This document shows positions 50,937-60,278 of a DNA stretch of 64,000 nt, piece after piece. The position numbers were made by a program, and so were the translations under genes. Numbering within the stretch: the stretch's first letter is position 1; each line of letters opens with the position of its first letter. Source of the DNA: Candidatus Desulfobacillus denitrificans (lineage in GTDB: Bacteria > Pseudomonadota > Gammaproteobacteria > Burkholderiales > Rhodocyclaceae); NCBI GenBank assembly GCA_017347485.1, contig AP021857.1, forward strand, positions 868,001-932,000. Direction: 5' to 3'. The notes beneath the pieces were generated by a model. The model worked only from the letters and a program-made list of their open reading frames with translations, was not told the origin of the DNA and searched no databases.

Positions 50937-51083
50937 TCAGTGCGCGACCGGAATGTTGGCGATTTCCATCACGCCCCACACGATGTAGAGCACGGTAGGA
51001 ATCGTGATGCCCAGGAAAAGCAGCAGGAACGGATTGTCCAGCCACTTCTGCATGACCGGAACGTCGTCATTGTTATCAGCCAT
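50937..51083 (-). CDS. Small single-pass membrane protein, first gene of the CuA reductase operon
   Basis: The 48-residue MADNNDDVPVMQKWLDNPF has one membrane segment (about 19-40) and ends IANIPVAH. An excellent GGAGG ribosome site lies five bases before the ATG, and the gene is 33 bases before subunit II. It is too short for most gene finders. Position suggests a small structural subunit, comparable to the short subunits of other heme-copper enzymes. Confidence 0.8.
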   Translation of the reverse strand: MADNNDDVPVMQKWLDNPFLLLFLGITIPTVLYIVWGVMEIANIPVAH

Positions 51084-51183
51084 CTAAGCCTCCTTTTTTT
51101 GCGCCGCGGACGGCAAATTTTCTAAAAGACATACTACGGGGATTTGACCGGCCATAAACTACGCCGGAGGTTGCGTGAATAGT

Positions 51184-51197
51184 TTGATCTAGGTTAA
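51184..51197 (-). promoter_or_regulatory. Weak Fnr-like half palindrome upstream of the CuA reductase operon
   Basis: TTGAT-CTAG-GTTAA: one good half-site and one degenerate half. A TAGTTT hexamer (minus strand, 51156-51161) lies at roughly the -10 distance. It is weaker than the other boxes and could be a lower-affinity site or chance. Confidence 0.35.
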
Positions 51198-51250
51198 GAA
51201 ACCGCCTAATACGCAATCACTTGCGGACGGCAGTGCGGCGCATTGTCGCA

Positions 51251-51256
51251 TATAAT
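51251..51256 (+). promoter_or_regulatory. Probable -10 of the heme A synthase pair
   Basis: TATAAT followed by TTCGC, 53 bases before the first ctaA ATG. It shares the TATAATTTCGC string with the GST and yajC promoters. Confidence 0.6.
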
Positions 51257-51308
51257 TTCGCTTCGGATATCAAGCTGTAAAATCACAAAAAAACGCTCCC
51301 TCCCAAGC

Positions 51309-52355
51309 ATGCATCCCTCCGCTCGCCGCCAGATCGCGCTCTGGCTTTTCCTCTGTTCCGCGATGGTCTTCGCGACCCTTGTCGTCGGCGGTGTCACCCG
51401 GCTGACGCACTCGGGGCTGTCCATCGTCGAGTGGCAGCCGCTGGTCGGCACCGTGCCGCCGCTGTCACACGCTGACTGGCTGGAAGTTTTTGAAAAATAT
51501 AAGCAAACGCCCGAGTACCAGCAGGTCAATCACAGCATGCCGCTGGACGAGTTCAAGTTCATCTTCTGGTGGGAATATTTTCATCGTCTGCTGGGGCGCA
51601 CCATCGGGCTGGTCTTTTTCCTGCCTTTTCTGTACTTTTTGTTGCGACGCAAGATCGAGCGGCCTCTGGTGCCCAAACTGGTCGGCATCTTCATCCTCGG
51701 CGGCCTGCAGGGCGCGATGGGCTGGTACATGGTGCAAAGCGGCCTGGTGGACGATCCAAAGGTCAGCCAGTACCGGCTGACGGCCCATCTTTCCCTGGCC
51801 TTTCTCATCTTCATTGCCATGATGTGGGTGGCGCTGGGGCTGGTCGAAGAGCGCTCGCGCTATTTCGCCCACGCGGGCTATCGCCGCTTGCAGCACTTCG
51901 GTTCCTGGCTTTTCGCGCTGGCCTGCTACATGGTCGTTACCGGCGGTTTCGTCGCCGGCATCCGGGCGGGCAAGGCCTACAACACCTTTCCCCTCATGAA
52001 CGGCCATTTCATGCCGCCGGAGACGTTCATGATCGATCCCTGGTACCTGAATTTCTTCAACAACATGGCCACGGTGCAGTTCGACCACCGGCTCGGCGCC
52101 TGGCTGCTGGCCTTTCTCGCGCCCTGGTTCTGGTTCAGGCTGCGCCGCTTTCCCGATCGCCGGCGAGCGCAAAGGGTGGCCGACCTGGTGCTGCTGGTGC
52201 TGGCCGTGCAGATCACCCTCGGCATCCTGACGGTGCTGCACGCCGTGCCGGTCGCGCTGGGCGCTGCCCATCAGGGCGGCTCGATGGTGTTGATGGCGAC
52301 GCTGCTCTGGCTCAACCACGAGTTGCGGGTGCCGGCCCAACTGCGGAGCGCCTGA
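51309..52355 (+). CDS. ctaA: Heme A synthase (COX15/CtaA), type with long loops
   Basis: Inner-membrane enzyme that oxidises heme O to heme A. The 348 residues have eight membrane segments and start RRQIALWLFLCSAMVFATLVVGGVTRLTHSGLSIVEW. The family motifs include EYFHRLLGRTIG (first heme His), LTAHLSLAF, the VQFDHRLGAWLL segment and AAHQGGSMVLM (His of the second half). Motif spacing matches the alphaproteobacterial/mitochondrial COX15 type. It starts a two-gene unit with a second family member, divergent from the CuA reductase operon. Confidence 0.93.
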   Translation: MHPSARRQIALWLFLCSAMVFATLVVGGVTRLTHSGLSIVEWQPLVGTVPPLSHADWLEVFEKYKQTPEYQQVNHSMPLDEFKFIFWWEYFHRLLGRTIGLVFFLPFLYFLLRRKIERPLVPKLVGIFILGGLQGAMGWYMVQSGLVDDPKVSQYRLTAHLSLAFLIFIAMMWVALGLVEERSRYFAHAGYRRLQHFGSWLFALACYMVVTGGFVAGIRAGKAYNTFPLMNGHFMPPETFMIDPWYLNFFNNMATVQFDHRLGAWLLAFLAPWFWFRLRRFPDRRRAQRVADLVLLVLAVQITLGILTVLHAVPVALGAAHQGGSMVLMATLLWLNHELRVPAQLRSA

Positions 52356-52360
52356 GCGGG

Positions 52361-53302
52361 ATGACCATCGACTCCGGTCGCGTTCTGCAGCTACGCGCCC
52401 GGCGTGTCCGCACCCTGGCGCTGGTCAGTTGCGCCTTGTCCGTTCTGGTCGTCATGGTCAGCGCCTTCTTGCGCCTGTCCGGTGCCGGCTTGGGCTGCGG
52501 CGATTGGCCTGCCTGCTACGGCGGCATCCTGGCCGGTGCGCCCCCCACACCCTGGCCCGGCGCGCGACTGCTGCATCGCATCGTCGCCACCCTGGCTTTG
52601 CTGGCGGCCATTCTGCTGGCGTGGCGCTGCTGGCGGCCGCAACCCCTGCAGCCGGCGGCGCGATACGCGACGCTGCTGCTGGCGCTGATGCTCTTTCTCT
52701 CCGTCGTCGGCGTGTGGAGCGCCGATCCGCGCCTGGCCGTCGTGAATTTCATCAATCTTGTCGGCGGGCTCGGCCTGGTGACCTTCTCGTGGCGCGTGGC
52801 GATCAGCGCGGAGACGTCGCGCTGGGTGGAACGCGCTCGCGGCGGCCCGGCGTGCCGCTTGGCGCTGGCCATGCTGACGCTGACGGTGCTCCTCGGGGGG
52901 CTGATCGGCGCGCGCTATGCCGCCTCCGCCTGCGGCACGCTGCCCGATTGTCAGGGCGTCTGGTGGCCGGCCGCGCAAGGCTGGGCGGCCCTGCATCCCT
53001 TCGCCGTCCTGTCCGGGCCGGCGGCGCCGGGCGAGGCGGGCGGGCTGGCGCTGCATCTCCTGCACCGCTACGCGGCGGCACTGGCGGCGGTGCTGCTGGC
53101 CGGTGTGGCGCTGCGGCTGCGCAAGGCGCCGCAGGCGCGCAACGCCGCCCTGGCGACACTGACTTTCCTGCTGATCGAGGCCCTGCTTGGCGCGCTCACC
53201 GTGGCGAGCGGCCATTCGCTCTGGCTGGCGGTGGCGCACAACGTCGGCGCGGCCCTCCTGCTCGCTGCCGCGGCGGGCCTGATGCATTCGGTACGGCAAT
53301 AG
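52361..53302 (+). CDS. Second COX15/CtaA-family protein
   Basis: A 313-residue, eight-segment protein starting six bases after the first ctaA stop. Motifs are VSAFLRLSGAGLGCGDWPACYG, with two Cys as in the disulfide-type CtaA, LLHRIVATLALL (His), SACGTLPDCQG (second Cys pair), LHLLHRYAAALAAV (His) and LAVAHNVGAALLLA (His). It belongs to the Bacillus-type Cys-containing branch, unlike its neighbour. Having both types side by side is unusual. It may be a true heme A synthase, or an accessory that handles another heme. A CACTGACTTT word is present near its end. Confidence 0.85.
   Translation: MTIDSGRVLQLRARRVRTLALVSCALSVLVVMVSAFLRLSGAGLGCGDWPACYGGILAGAPPTPWPGARLLHRIVATLALLAAILLAWRCWRPQPLQPAARYATLLLALMLFLSVVGVWSADPRLAVVNFINLVGGLGLVTFSWRVAISAETSRWVERARGGPACRLALAMLTLTVLLGGLIGARYAASACGTLPDCQGVWWPAAQGWAALHPFAVLSGPAAPGEAGGLALHLLHRYAAALAAVLLAGVALRLRKAPQARNAALATLTFLLIEALLGALTVASGHSLWLAVAHNVGAALLLAAAAGLMHSVRQ
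53157..53166 (+). repeat. Dispersed word ACTGACTTT, copy 11
   Basis: GGCGACACTGACTTTCC in the second ctaA-family gene, read as TLTF. Confidence 0.75.
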
Positions 53303-53317
53303 AGGCTTTCCCTCCGG

Positions 53318-53338
53318 CCCCCTTTCCGGGAAAGGGGG
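53318..53338. repeat. CCCCCTTTCC palindrome
   Basis: CCCCCTTTCC-G-GGAAAGGGGG, a perfect 10-bp stem just after the second ctaA gene. A related palindrome (CCCCCTTCC / GGAAGGGGG) lies at 60243-60263 before murI. It may serve as the terminator of the ctaA pair. Confidence 0.8.
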
Positions 53339-53417
53339 TAACGAGAGTTCGGCTGCGCTGGCGCAGCCTCCAAGCGATTGGCGTCGCCCGCCTTGGGGCG
53401 GCCCCGCGCCGGGCGAT

Positions 53418-53444
53418 AAAAAGCCCGCGGGTCGCGCGGGCTTT
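53418..53444 (-). terminator. Rho-independent terminator of panD
   Basis: AAAGCCCGCG / CGCGGGCTTT stem with a 5-base loop. On the minus strand it is followed by TTTTT and lies 20 bases past the panD stop. Confidence 0.9.
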
Positions 53445-53463
53445 CACTCCCAAGGGGCCTCGG

Positions 53464-53844
53464 TCAGGCCAATTGCACGGGAATCTTGTGGCGCTGGTTC
53501 ATCATGCGGTTGCGCGAGTCGACGTAGACCAGGTCCGGCTCGAACTTCGCCAGTTCCGCCTCGTCGTACATCGCGTAGGTGGCGATGATGAGCAGGTCGC
53601 CGGGCGCGGCCTTGCGCGCCGCGGCGCCGTTCACCGAAATGATGCCGCTGCCGCGCTCGGCGGAAATGGCATAGGTGGTGAAGCGCTCGCCGTTGTTGAC
53701 GTTGTAGATGTCGATCTGCTGGTACTCGCGGATGTCCGCGGCATCGAGCAGGTCCTGGTCGATCGCGCAGGAACCCTCGTAGTGCAGTTCCGAGTGCGTG
53801 ACCGTCACGCGGTGCAGCTTGGATTTCAGCATCGTCCGTTGCAT
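53464..53844 (-). CDS. panD: Aspartate 1-decarboxylase (proenzyme)
   Basis: Makes beta-alanine for pantothenate. The 126 residues begin [29 protein letters not shown]; self-cleavage occurs at Gly24-Ser25 (YEGSC) to give the pyruvoyl group. The segments [14 protein letters not shown] and [10 protein letters not shown] are typical. An AAGGAG ribosome site precedes the ATG. It is on the same strand as panC and panB, giving the pantothenate group panB-panC-panD. Confidence 0.97.
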   Translation of the reverse strand: MQRTMLKSKLHRVTVTHSELHYEGSCAIDQDLLDAADIREYQQIDIYNVNNGERFTTYAISAERGSGIISVNGAAARKAAPGDLLIIATYAMYDEAELAKFEPDLVYVDSRNRMMNQRHKIPVQLA

Positions 53845-53948
53845 CGTGGTCGCTCCTTCTCTCAGTACTCAGTAGCTGGCAGGTTGCGGTTTCCTCTCCC
53901 GCAAGGTGCGCTGCTGGTGCACCGACGGCCTGAGCGCAAGACGGTACC

Positions 53949-54911
<963 letters not shown>

Positions 54912-55727
54912 TCAATAACAATGCTCCGGGCCGGGGAAGCTGCCGTTCTTGACGGCCTCGACGTAGGCCCGCACGGCGCCGTCGATGCTGGCGGCGCCTT
55001 CCATGAAGTTCTTCACGAAGCGCGCCTTCTTGCCCGGATAGACGCCGAGCATGTCGTGCAGCACCAGCACCTGGCCATGGCAGTCCGAGCCTGCGCCGAT
55101 GCCGATGGTGGCCATGCCGGTCAGGCCTCCGCTGATTTCCGCGGCCAGCGTCGAGGGCACCATCTCCAGCACCAGCAGCGCGGCGCCGGCCTGCTCGAGC
55201 GCCCGCGCGTCGTCCTGCATTGCCTGCGCGCCGGCCTGGGTCTTGCCCTGCACGCGGTAGCCGCCGAGCTGGTTCACCGACTGTGGCGTGAGGCCGACAT
55301 GGGCGCACACCGGCACGCCGCGCTCGACGAGGAAATGCACCGTCTCGGCCATGTAGGCGCCGCCCTCGAGCTTGACCATCTGCGCGCCGGCGGCCATCAA
55401 GGGTACCGCCGAGCGCATCGCCTGCGCCGGGCTTTCCTGATACGAGCCGAAGGGCATGTCGGCAACGATGAAGGGACGCTTTGCCCCGCGTGACACGCAG
55501 CCGGTGTGGTAGGCCATCTGTTCCAGCGTCACCGGCAGGGTCGAGCCGTGGCCTTGCAGCACGTTGCCGAGGGAATCGCCCACCAGCAGGATGTCCACTC
55601 CGTTGCGCTCGAGCAGGGCGGCAAAGCTCGCGTCGTAGCAGGTCAGCACGGCGATCTTCTCGCCCTCGGCGCGCATGCGCGCGAGTTCGGTCAGGGTCAC
55701 CGGCTTCGAGTTCTCAAGATAGCTCAT
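54912..55727 (-). CDS. panB: 3-methyl-2-oxobutanoate hydroxymethyltransferase
   Basis: First step of pantothenate synthesis: adds a hydroxymethyl group from methylene-THF to ketoisovalerate. From the ATG at 55727 there are 271 residues. They contain [31 protein letters not shown] with the metal-binding Asp, [30 protein letters not shown] and [24 protein letters not shown] at 55736 would add three residues. It belongs to the panB-panC-panD group; a repeat separates it from panC. Confidence 0.97.
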   Translation of the reverse strand: MSYLENSKPVTLTELARMRAEGEKIAVLTCYDASFAALLERNGVDILLVGDSLGNVLQGHGSTLPVTLEQMAYHTGCVSRGAKRPFIVADMPFGSYQESPAQAMRSAVPLMAAGAQMVKLEGGAYMAETVHFLVERGVPVCAHVGLTPQSVNQLGGYRVQGKTQAGAQAMQDDARALEQAGAALLVLEMVPSTLAAEISGGLTGMATIGIGAGSDCHGQVLVLHDMLGVYPGKKARFVKNFMEGAASIDGAVRAYVEAVKNGSFPGPEHCY

Positions 55728-55812
55728 GGCACTCACGATGCGGGGATGGAGCGCGCATCATAAACGCAGTGCGGCCAGGAACGGAAGATGAAATAAACCG
55801 CAGCGGGAACGA

Positions 55813-56310
55813 TCAGGACGCCTCGACCGGATCGAGCCGGGCCAGCACCTGGCCGCGCACGCCGTCGAGCAGGGTGGCGGCCGGCCCGCGTCCGGGAATC
55901 GCCGCCGCCGGCGCGATCTCGACGAGCGGCAGCAGGACGAAGGCGCGCTCGTGCATGCGCGGATGCGGCAGGGCCAGGCGCGTCGTGGCGCGCGTCTCGG
56001 CGCCGTAGAGGAGGAGATCGAGGTCGAGGGTGCGCGGCGCATGGCGGAATTCCCGCTTGCGCCCGAAGCGCGCCTCGATGGCGAAGAGTTCGTCGAGCAG
56101 GGCCTCGGCGGCCAGCCGCGTGTCGAGGGCGGCGACGGCATTGATGAAATCCGGCTGGTTCTTCAGGCCGACCGGCGCGCTGCGGTAGAGCGAGGAGGCG
56201 GCGGCGAGCGTCGTTTCGGGCAGGACGTGCAGCGCCGTGCAGGCCGCCCGCACGGTGGCCTGCGGATCGCCGAGGTTGCTGCCCAGCGCGACGTAGGCGC
56301 GCACGCTCAT
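55813..56310 (-). CDS. folK: HPPK, 6-hydroxymethyl-7,8-dihydropterin pyrophosphokinase
   Basis: Transfers pyrophosphate from ATP to the pterin in folate synthesis. The 165 residues begin SVRAYVALGSNLGDPQATVRAA and contain RSAPVGLKNQPDFINAVAAL, the loop FGRKREFRHAPRTLDLDLLLYG with the catalytic and metal residues, and the PHPRMHERAFVLLPLVEIAP end. It is coupled to pcnB by a 4-base overlap, the usual pcnB-folK order, with panB downstream. Confidence 0.97.
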   Translation of the reverse strand: MSVRAYVALGSNLGDPQATVRAACTALHVLPETTLAAASSLYRSAPVGLKNQPDFINAVAALDTRLAAEALLDELFAIEARFGRKREFRHAPRTLDLDLLLYGAETRATTRLALPHPRMHERAFVLLPLVEIAPAAAIPGRGPAATLLDGVRGQVLARLDPVEAS

Positions 56311-57644
56311 GCCGCGCTGGCCTCGGCGGCGCCCTTGTCGCCTGCCTTGCGTCCCCGCCGTCTCCTGCGGCCTGACTTTTTCTCGGGGGTGAGCATGGCC
56401 AGCCGCGCCTCGGTGTCGGCGTTCATGAAGGTTCGCCACCAATCGGCCAGTTCGCGGTCCACCTCGCCGCTCTCGGTGCGCAGCAACAGGAAGTCGTAGC
56501 CGGCCTTGAAGCGCGGTTGCTCGATGACGCGCAGCGGCCGGCGGCCGGCGCGGTTCTCCAGGCGCGGCTGCAGGGACCAGATGTCCTTGATGTCGGCGGC
56601 GATGCGCCGGGTGATGGCCAGCTTGTCGCCCTGCAGGTCGAGCACCTCGTCCATGGCGGCGTGCAGGGCGGGAAAGGCCGCCTCGCCGTTTTGCTTGCGT
56701 GCTTCCCAGGCGGCCAGCACCTCGTGCCAGAGCAGGGTGGCGAAGAGGAAGCCGGGCGAGGTCGGCTTGCCGGCGTTCACCCGCGCGTCGGTGCTGGCGA
56801 GCGACAGCCAGACGAAGCGCTCGCCGAGCGGCTGCTCCAGGATGACGTCGAGCAGCGGCAGCAGGCCGTGGTGCAGGCCTTCCCCGCGCAACTGCTTGAG
56901 GCAGTCGACGGCGTGGCCGGAGAACAGCAGCTTGAGCATCTCGTCGAAGAGGCGTGCCGCCGGCACGTTTTCCAGCAGGTCCGCCATCTCGCGGATCGGC
57001 GCCCGCGCCGCCGGGTCGATGGCCAGGCCCAGCTTGGCGGCCATGCGCACGGCGCGCAGCAGGCGCACCGGATCCTCGCGGTAGCGCTGGCGCGGGTCGC
57101 CGATGATGCGCAGGGTCTTCTGCTTCAGGTCGGCGACGCCGTGGTGGTAATCCGTGACGGTCTCGTCGGCCGGGTTGTAGTAGAGGGCGTTGATGGTGAA
57201 GTCGCGCCGCGCGGCGTCCTCCTCGATGCTGCCGAAGACGTTGTCGCGCAGCACGCGGCCGTGCGCGTCGGTCTCCGCCTCGCCGCCGTTGCCGGCGCGG
57301 AAGGTCGACACCTCCATGGTCTCGCCGCCGGCCATGACGTGCACGATGCGGAAGCGGCGGCCGATGATGCGCGAGCGGCGGAAAAGGCCGCGCACCTGCT
57401 CCGGCGTGGCGTCGGTGGCGATGTCGAAATCCTTCGGCGCGATGCCGGCGAGCAGGTCGCGCACCGCGCCGCCGACGACGTAGGCGGCGTGGCCGTGCTC
57501 CTGCAGGCGGGCGACGGTCTGGCGCGCGCCGGGCGAGATCGACTCGCGGCGGATGCCGTGTCTGCCGACGGGGATCAGCGCCGGCGCGTGTTCCTGCGCG
57601 GCGGGCGCCTTGCTGAACACGCGGCGCAGCAACTTGCGGATCAT
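56307..57644 (-). CDS. pcnB: Poly(A) polymerase I
   Basis: Adds 3' A-tails to RNA to promote decay. The 445 residues contain the nucleotidyltransferase core YVVGGAVRDLLAGIAPKDFDIATDATP with the catalytic Asp pair, FRRSRIIGRRFRIVHV, RRDFTINALYY and DPRQRYREDPVRLLRAVRMAAKL. They end in a basic Arg/Lys tail (KKSGRRRRRGRKAGDKG) like other bacterial PcnB, so it is distinguished from CCA-adding enzymes. Start ATG at 57644. Confidence 0.94.
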   Translation of the reverse strand: MIRKLLRRVFSKAPAAQEHAPALIPVGRHGIRRESISPGARQTVARLQEHGHAAYVVGGAVRDLLAGIAPKDFDIATDATPEQVRGLFRRSRIIGRRFRIVHVMAGGETMEVSTFRAGNGGEAETDAHGRVLRDNVFGSIEEDAARRDFTINALYYNPADETVTDYHHGVADLKQKTLRIIGDPRQRYREDPVRLLRAVRMAAKLGLAIDPAARAPIREMADLLENVPAARLFDEMLKLLFSGHAVDCLKQLRGEGLHHGLLPLLDVILEQPLGERFVWLSLASTDARVNAGKPTSPGFLFATLLWHEVLAAWEARKQNGEAAFPALHAAMDEVLDLQGDKLAITRRIAADIKDIWSLQPRLENRAGRRPLRVIEQPRFKAGYDFLLLRTESGEVDRELADWWRTFMNADTEARLAMLTPEKKSGRRRRRGRKAGDKGAAEASAA

Positions 57645-57694
57645 CCTGTTACCGGATCGTCAAAGAGGCGGCAATGATACAGCAGATCAAGGCC

Positions 57695-58357
57695 TTATCT
57701 CAGGGTGATGATCGGCCAGCCGCGCTTGCGGGCGTGGCGTTCGAGCGTCGGGTCCGGGTCCACCGCCACCGGATCGGTGACCTTGCCGAGCAGGGGCAGG
57801 TCGTTCAGCGAATCGCTGTAGAACCAGCTGCGGCCGAAACTCTGCCAGCCGTGGCCGAGGCCGGCGAGCCAGGCTTCGACGCGGGCGATCTTGCCTTCGC
57901 GGAAGCTCGGCGTGCCGCTGACGCGTCCGGTGAATTCGCCGTTGGCCCGTTCCGGCTCGGTGGCGATGAGGTGCTCGATGCCGAAGGCACGCGCGATCGG
58001 CGCCGTGACGAAGCTGTTGGTGGCGGTGACGATGGCGGTCAGCGCGCCTTCCGCCTGGTGGCGGCGCACCAGTTCGCGGCCCTGCTCGGTAACCATCGGC
58101 AGGATGTGCCGGGCCATGAAGTCGGCGTGCCAGGCATCGAGCTCGCGGCGCGGGTGGCGCGACAGCGGCTTCAGCTGGAAGTCGAGGAACTCGTGGATGT
58201 CCAGCGTGCCGGCCTTGTACTGTTCGTAGAAGTCCTGGTTGCGCGCCTCGTACACCTCGCGGTCGAGCACGCCGCGCGAGATCAGGTACTGTGCCCACTC
58301 GAAATCCGAGTCGCCGGCGAGCAGGGTGTTGTCAAGGTCGAAGAGGGCAAGGTTCAT
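57695..58357 (-). CDS. HAD-superfamily phosphatase, SerB/CicA-like
   Basis: A 220-residue HAD-IB phosphatase with DxDxT nucleophile motif FDLDNTLL, a helical cap, motif II VTATN, the Lys region FREGKIARVEAWL, and the DDxxD-type motif YSDSLNDLPLL. The pattern fits the CicA/phosphoserine-phosphatase-like group; the substrate is not determined. It overlaps hda by 4 bases, the common hda-HAD-pcnB order of betaproteobacteria. Confidence 0.88.
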   Translation of the reverse strand: MNLALFDLDNTLLAGDSDFEWAQYLISRGVLDREVYEARNQDFYEQYKAGTLDIHEFLDFQLKPLSRHPRRELDAWHADFMARHILPMVTEQGRELVRRHQAEGALTAIVTATNSFVTAPIARAFGIEHLIATEPERANGEFTGRVSGTPSFREGKIARVEAWLAGLGHGWQSFGRSWFYSDSLNDLPLLGKVTDPVAVDPDPTLERHARKRGWPIITLR

Positions 58358-59046
58358 CGGGCGTCGGGTTTCTTGTTGAAGTGGCTGAGCATTTCCTTGA
58401 GCATCGGCACGCTGACCGGCCGCTTGCGCTCGAGCGAGGCGCGGTCGAGGGCGTCGAGCACCGCCATCAGCGAGGGCAGGTCGCGCGAAGTGTGGCGCAG
58501 CATGTAGCCGATCACGCCATTCTCGACGCGCAGGCCGCGCTGGCTGGCCTGGCTGTGCAGGGTGGCGGCCTTCTCCTCGTCGCTGAGCGGCTGCACCTGG
58601 TAGACCAGGGCCTGGCCGATGCGGCTGCGCAGGTCTTCTCGCAGCTTCAGCTCCAGCGGCGGCGCCGCGCCGGCGAGCAGCAGGGCCAGCCCGGCCAGGC
58701 GCGCCGAGTTGAAGGCGCGGAAGAGGGCGACCTGGGCCGTGCCGTCGAGGCGATCGATGTCGTCGACGATGAGCAGCCCGCCGGGCGGGCAGGGCAGCTC
58801 GGCGCCGGCCTCCTCGCCGGCCACCAGCACGACGCGACGGCCGGCGCTGTCGGCGGCGGCGCGTGTCGCCCGCAGCAGGTGGCTGCGGCCGCAGCCCGGC
58901 GGCCCCCACAGGTAGACGGCGTCGTAGGCCTTCGGCTGGGCCAGGGCGCGCAGGCGCGCCACCAGCTCGGCGTTGGCGCCGGCGATGAAGTTCTCCAGGG
59001 TCGGGTGCTGCTCGGGCCGGATGTCGAGCGTCAGCTGCTGGGGCAT
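58354..59046 (-). CDS. hda: DnaA-related protein Hda (regulatory inactivation of DnaA)
   Basis: A 230-residue AAA+ protein similar to DnaA domain III but without the DNA-binding domain IV. Motifs are LTLDIRPEQHPTLENFIAGANAELV (clamp-binding QLxLxI-like N-terminus), Walker A WGPPGCGRSHLL, Walker B LLIVDDIDRL, sensor 1 and LREDLRSRIGQALVYQV. With the beta clamp it stimulates ATP hydrolysis by DnaA to limit initiation. ATG at 59046 begins MPQQLTLDI; an upstream reading is unsupported. Confidence 0.92.
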   Translation of the reverse strand: MPQQLTLDIRPEQHPTLENFIAGANAELVARLRALAQPKAYDAVYLWGPPGCGRSHLLRATRAAADSAGRRVVLVAGEEAGAELPCPPGGLLIVDDIDRLDGTAQVALFRAFNSARLAGLALLLAGAAPPLELKLREDLRSRIGQALVYQVQPLSDEEKAATLHSQASQRGLRVENGVIGYMLRHTSRDLPSLMAVLDALDRASLERKRPVSVPMLKEMLSHFNKKPDAR

Positions 59047-59085
59047 GGGGTCGTGGCAATAACGGCGCGGCGGCGGCACATACGA

Positions 59086-59091
59086 TAAAAT
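59086..59091 (+). promoter_or_regulatory. Probable purM -10
   Basis: TAAAAT (within TACGATAAAAT) followed by CCGCCC, 50 bases before the TTG start of purM. Confidence 0.45.
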
Positions 59092-59140
59092 CCGCCCTTT
59101 CCCGCGCGAAGCGCAACTTTATCACGAAGCGGACAGCCCC

Positions 59141-60169
59141 TTGACCTCCCTCACCTACCGCGATGCCGGCGTCGATATCGATGCCGGCGACTCCCTCGTC
59201 GAGCGCATCAAGCCTTTCGCCAAGCGGACGATGCGTCCCGAGGTGATGGCCGGCATCGGCGGCTTCGGCGCCCTCTTCGAGCTCTCGAAGAAATTCAAGG
59301 AGCCGGTGCTGGTCGCCGGCACCGACGGCGTCGGCACCAAGCTCAAGCTGGCCTTCCAGCTGAATCGCCACGACACCGTGGGCCAGGACCTGGTGGCGAT
59401 GAGCGTGAACGACATCCTGGTGCAGGGCGCCGAGCCGCTCTTTTTCCTCGACTACTTCGCCTGCGGCCGCCTCGACGTGGACACCGCTTCAAGTGTCATC
59501 CAGGGCATCGCCAAAGGCTGCGAGCTGGCCGGCTGCGCGCTGATCGGCGGCGAGACGGCGGAGATGCCGGGCATGTACCCGGACGGCGAGTACGACCTCG
59601 CCGGCTTCGCCGTCGGCGCGGTGGAAAAATCGAAGATCATCGACGGCCGCGGCATCGCGCCGGGCGACGTGGTGATCGGACTGGCCTCCAGCGGCGCGCA
59701 CTCCAACGGCTATTCCCTGGTGCGCAAGATCCTCGAGCGGGCGAAGCCCGACCTGGGCGCCGACTTCGACGGGCGTCCCCTGGCCGAGGCGGTGATGGCG
59801 CCGACGCGCATCTACGTCAAGCCGCTGCTCGCCCTCATGAACGCGCTGCCGGTGAAGGGCCTCGCCCACATCACCGGCGGCGGGCTGCTCGACAACGTGC
59901 CGCGCATCCTCGGCGAGTCGCTGACGGCGCGCCTCGACAGCCGGGCGTGGACGCGGCCGAAACTGTTCGACTGGCTGCAGCGCGAGGGCCAGGTGGCCGA
60001 CGCCGAGATGCACCGCGTCTTCAACTGCGGCATCGGCATGGTGATCGTGGTCGACAAGGCGCACGAGGCGCCGGCCCTCGAGCTGCTGCGCGAGGTCGGC
60101 GAGACCGCCTGGACCGTCGGCGCCATCGACCGGCGCGGCGCCGGCCAGCCGCAGACCCTCGTCGCTTGA
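59141..60169 (+). CDS. purM: Phosphoribosylformylglycinamidine cyclo-ligase (AIR synthetase)
   Basis: Closes the imidazole ring in purine synthesis. The 342 residues, from a TTG start, begin [25 protein letters not shown]. They contain [64 protein letters not shown] and [15 protein letters not shown]. The TTG is chosen because the conserved N-terminus starts there; no ATG is near. Divergent from hda. Confidence 0.97.
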   Translation: MTSLTYRDAGVDIDAGDSLVERIKPFAKRTMRPEVMAGIGGFGALFELSKKFKEPVLVAGTDGVGTKLKLAFQLNRHDTVGQDLVAMSVNDILVQGAEPLFFLDYFACGRLDVDTASSVIQGIAKGCELAGCALIGGETAEMPGMYPDGEYDLAGFAVGAVEKSKIIDGRGIAPGDVVIGLASSGAHSNGYSLVRKILERAKPDLGADFDGRPLAEAVMAPTRIYVKPLLALMNALPVKGLAHITGGGLLDNVPRILGESLTARLDSRAWTRPKLFDWLQREGQVADAEMHRVFNCGIGMVIVVDKAHEAPALELLREVGETAWTVGAIDRRGAGQPQTLVA

Positions 60170-60202
60170 GCGTTGTCCGCCGGGCCGCCCCAAGGACAAC
60201 GC
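60170..60202 (+). terminator. Hairpin after purM
   Basis: GCGTTGTCC / GGACAACGC stem with a 15-base loop directly at the purM stop. It has no T-tail, so terminator strength is uncertain. Confidence 0.5.
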
Positions 60203-60242
60203 AGCCATCGACATGGAGCCGCACAGCGGCGAACGGGCATCA

Positions 60243-60263
60243 CCCCCTTCCTCGGGAAGGGGG
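60243..60263. repeat. CCCCCTTCC palindrome before murI
   Basis: CCCCCTTCC-TCG-GGAAGGGGG, related to the palindrome at 53318-53338. Confidence 0.8.
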
Positions 60264-60278
60264 CGGGGGGATAGCCCA

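Noticed and set aside
60213..60278. A longer murI from 60213
   Set aside because: The extra residues translate a GC palindrome; the GTG at 60279 starts at the conserved family N-terminus.
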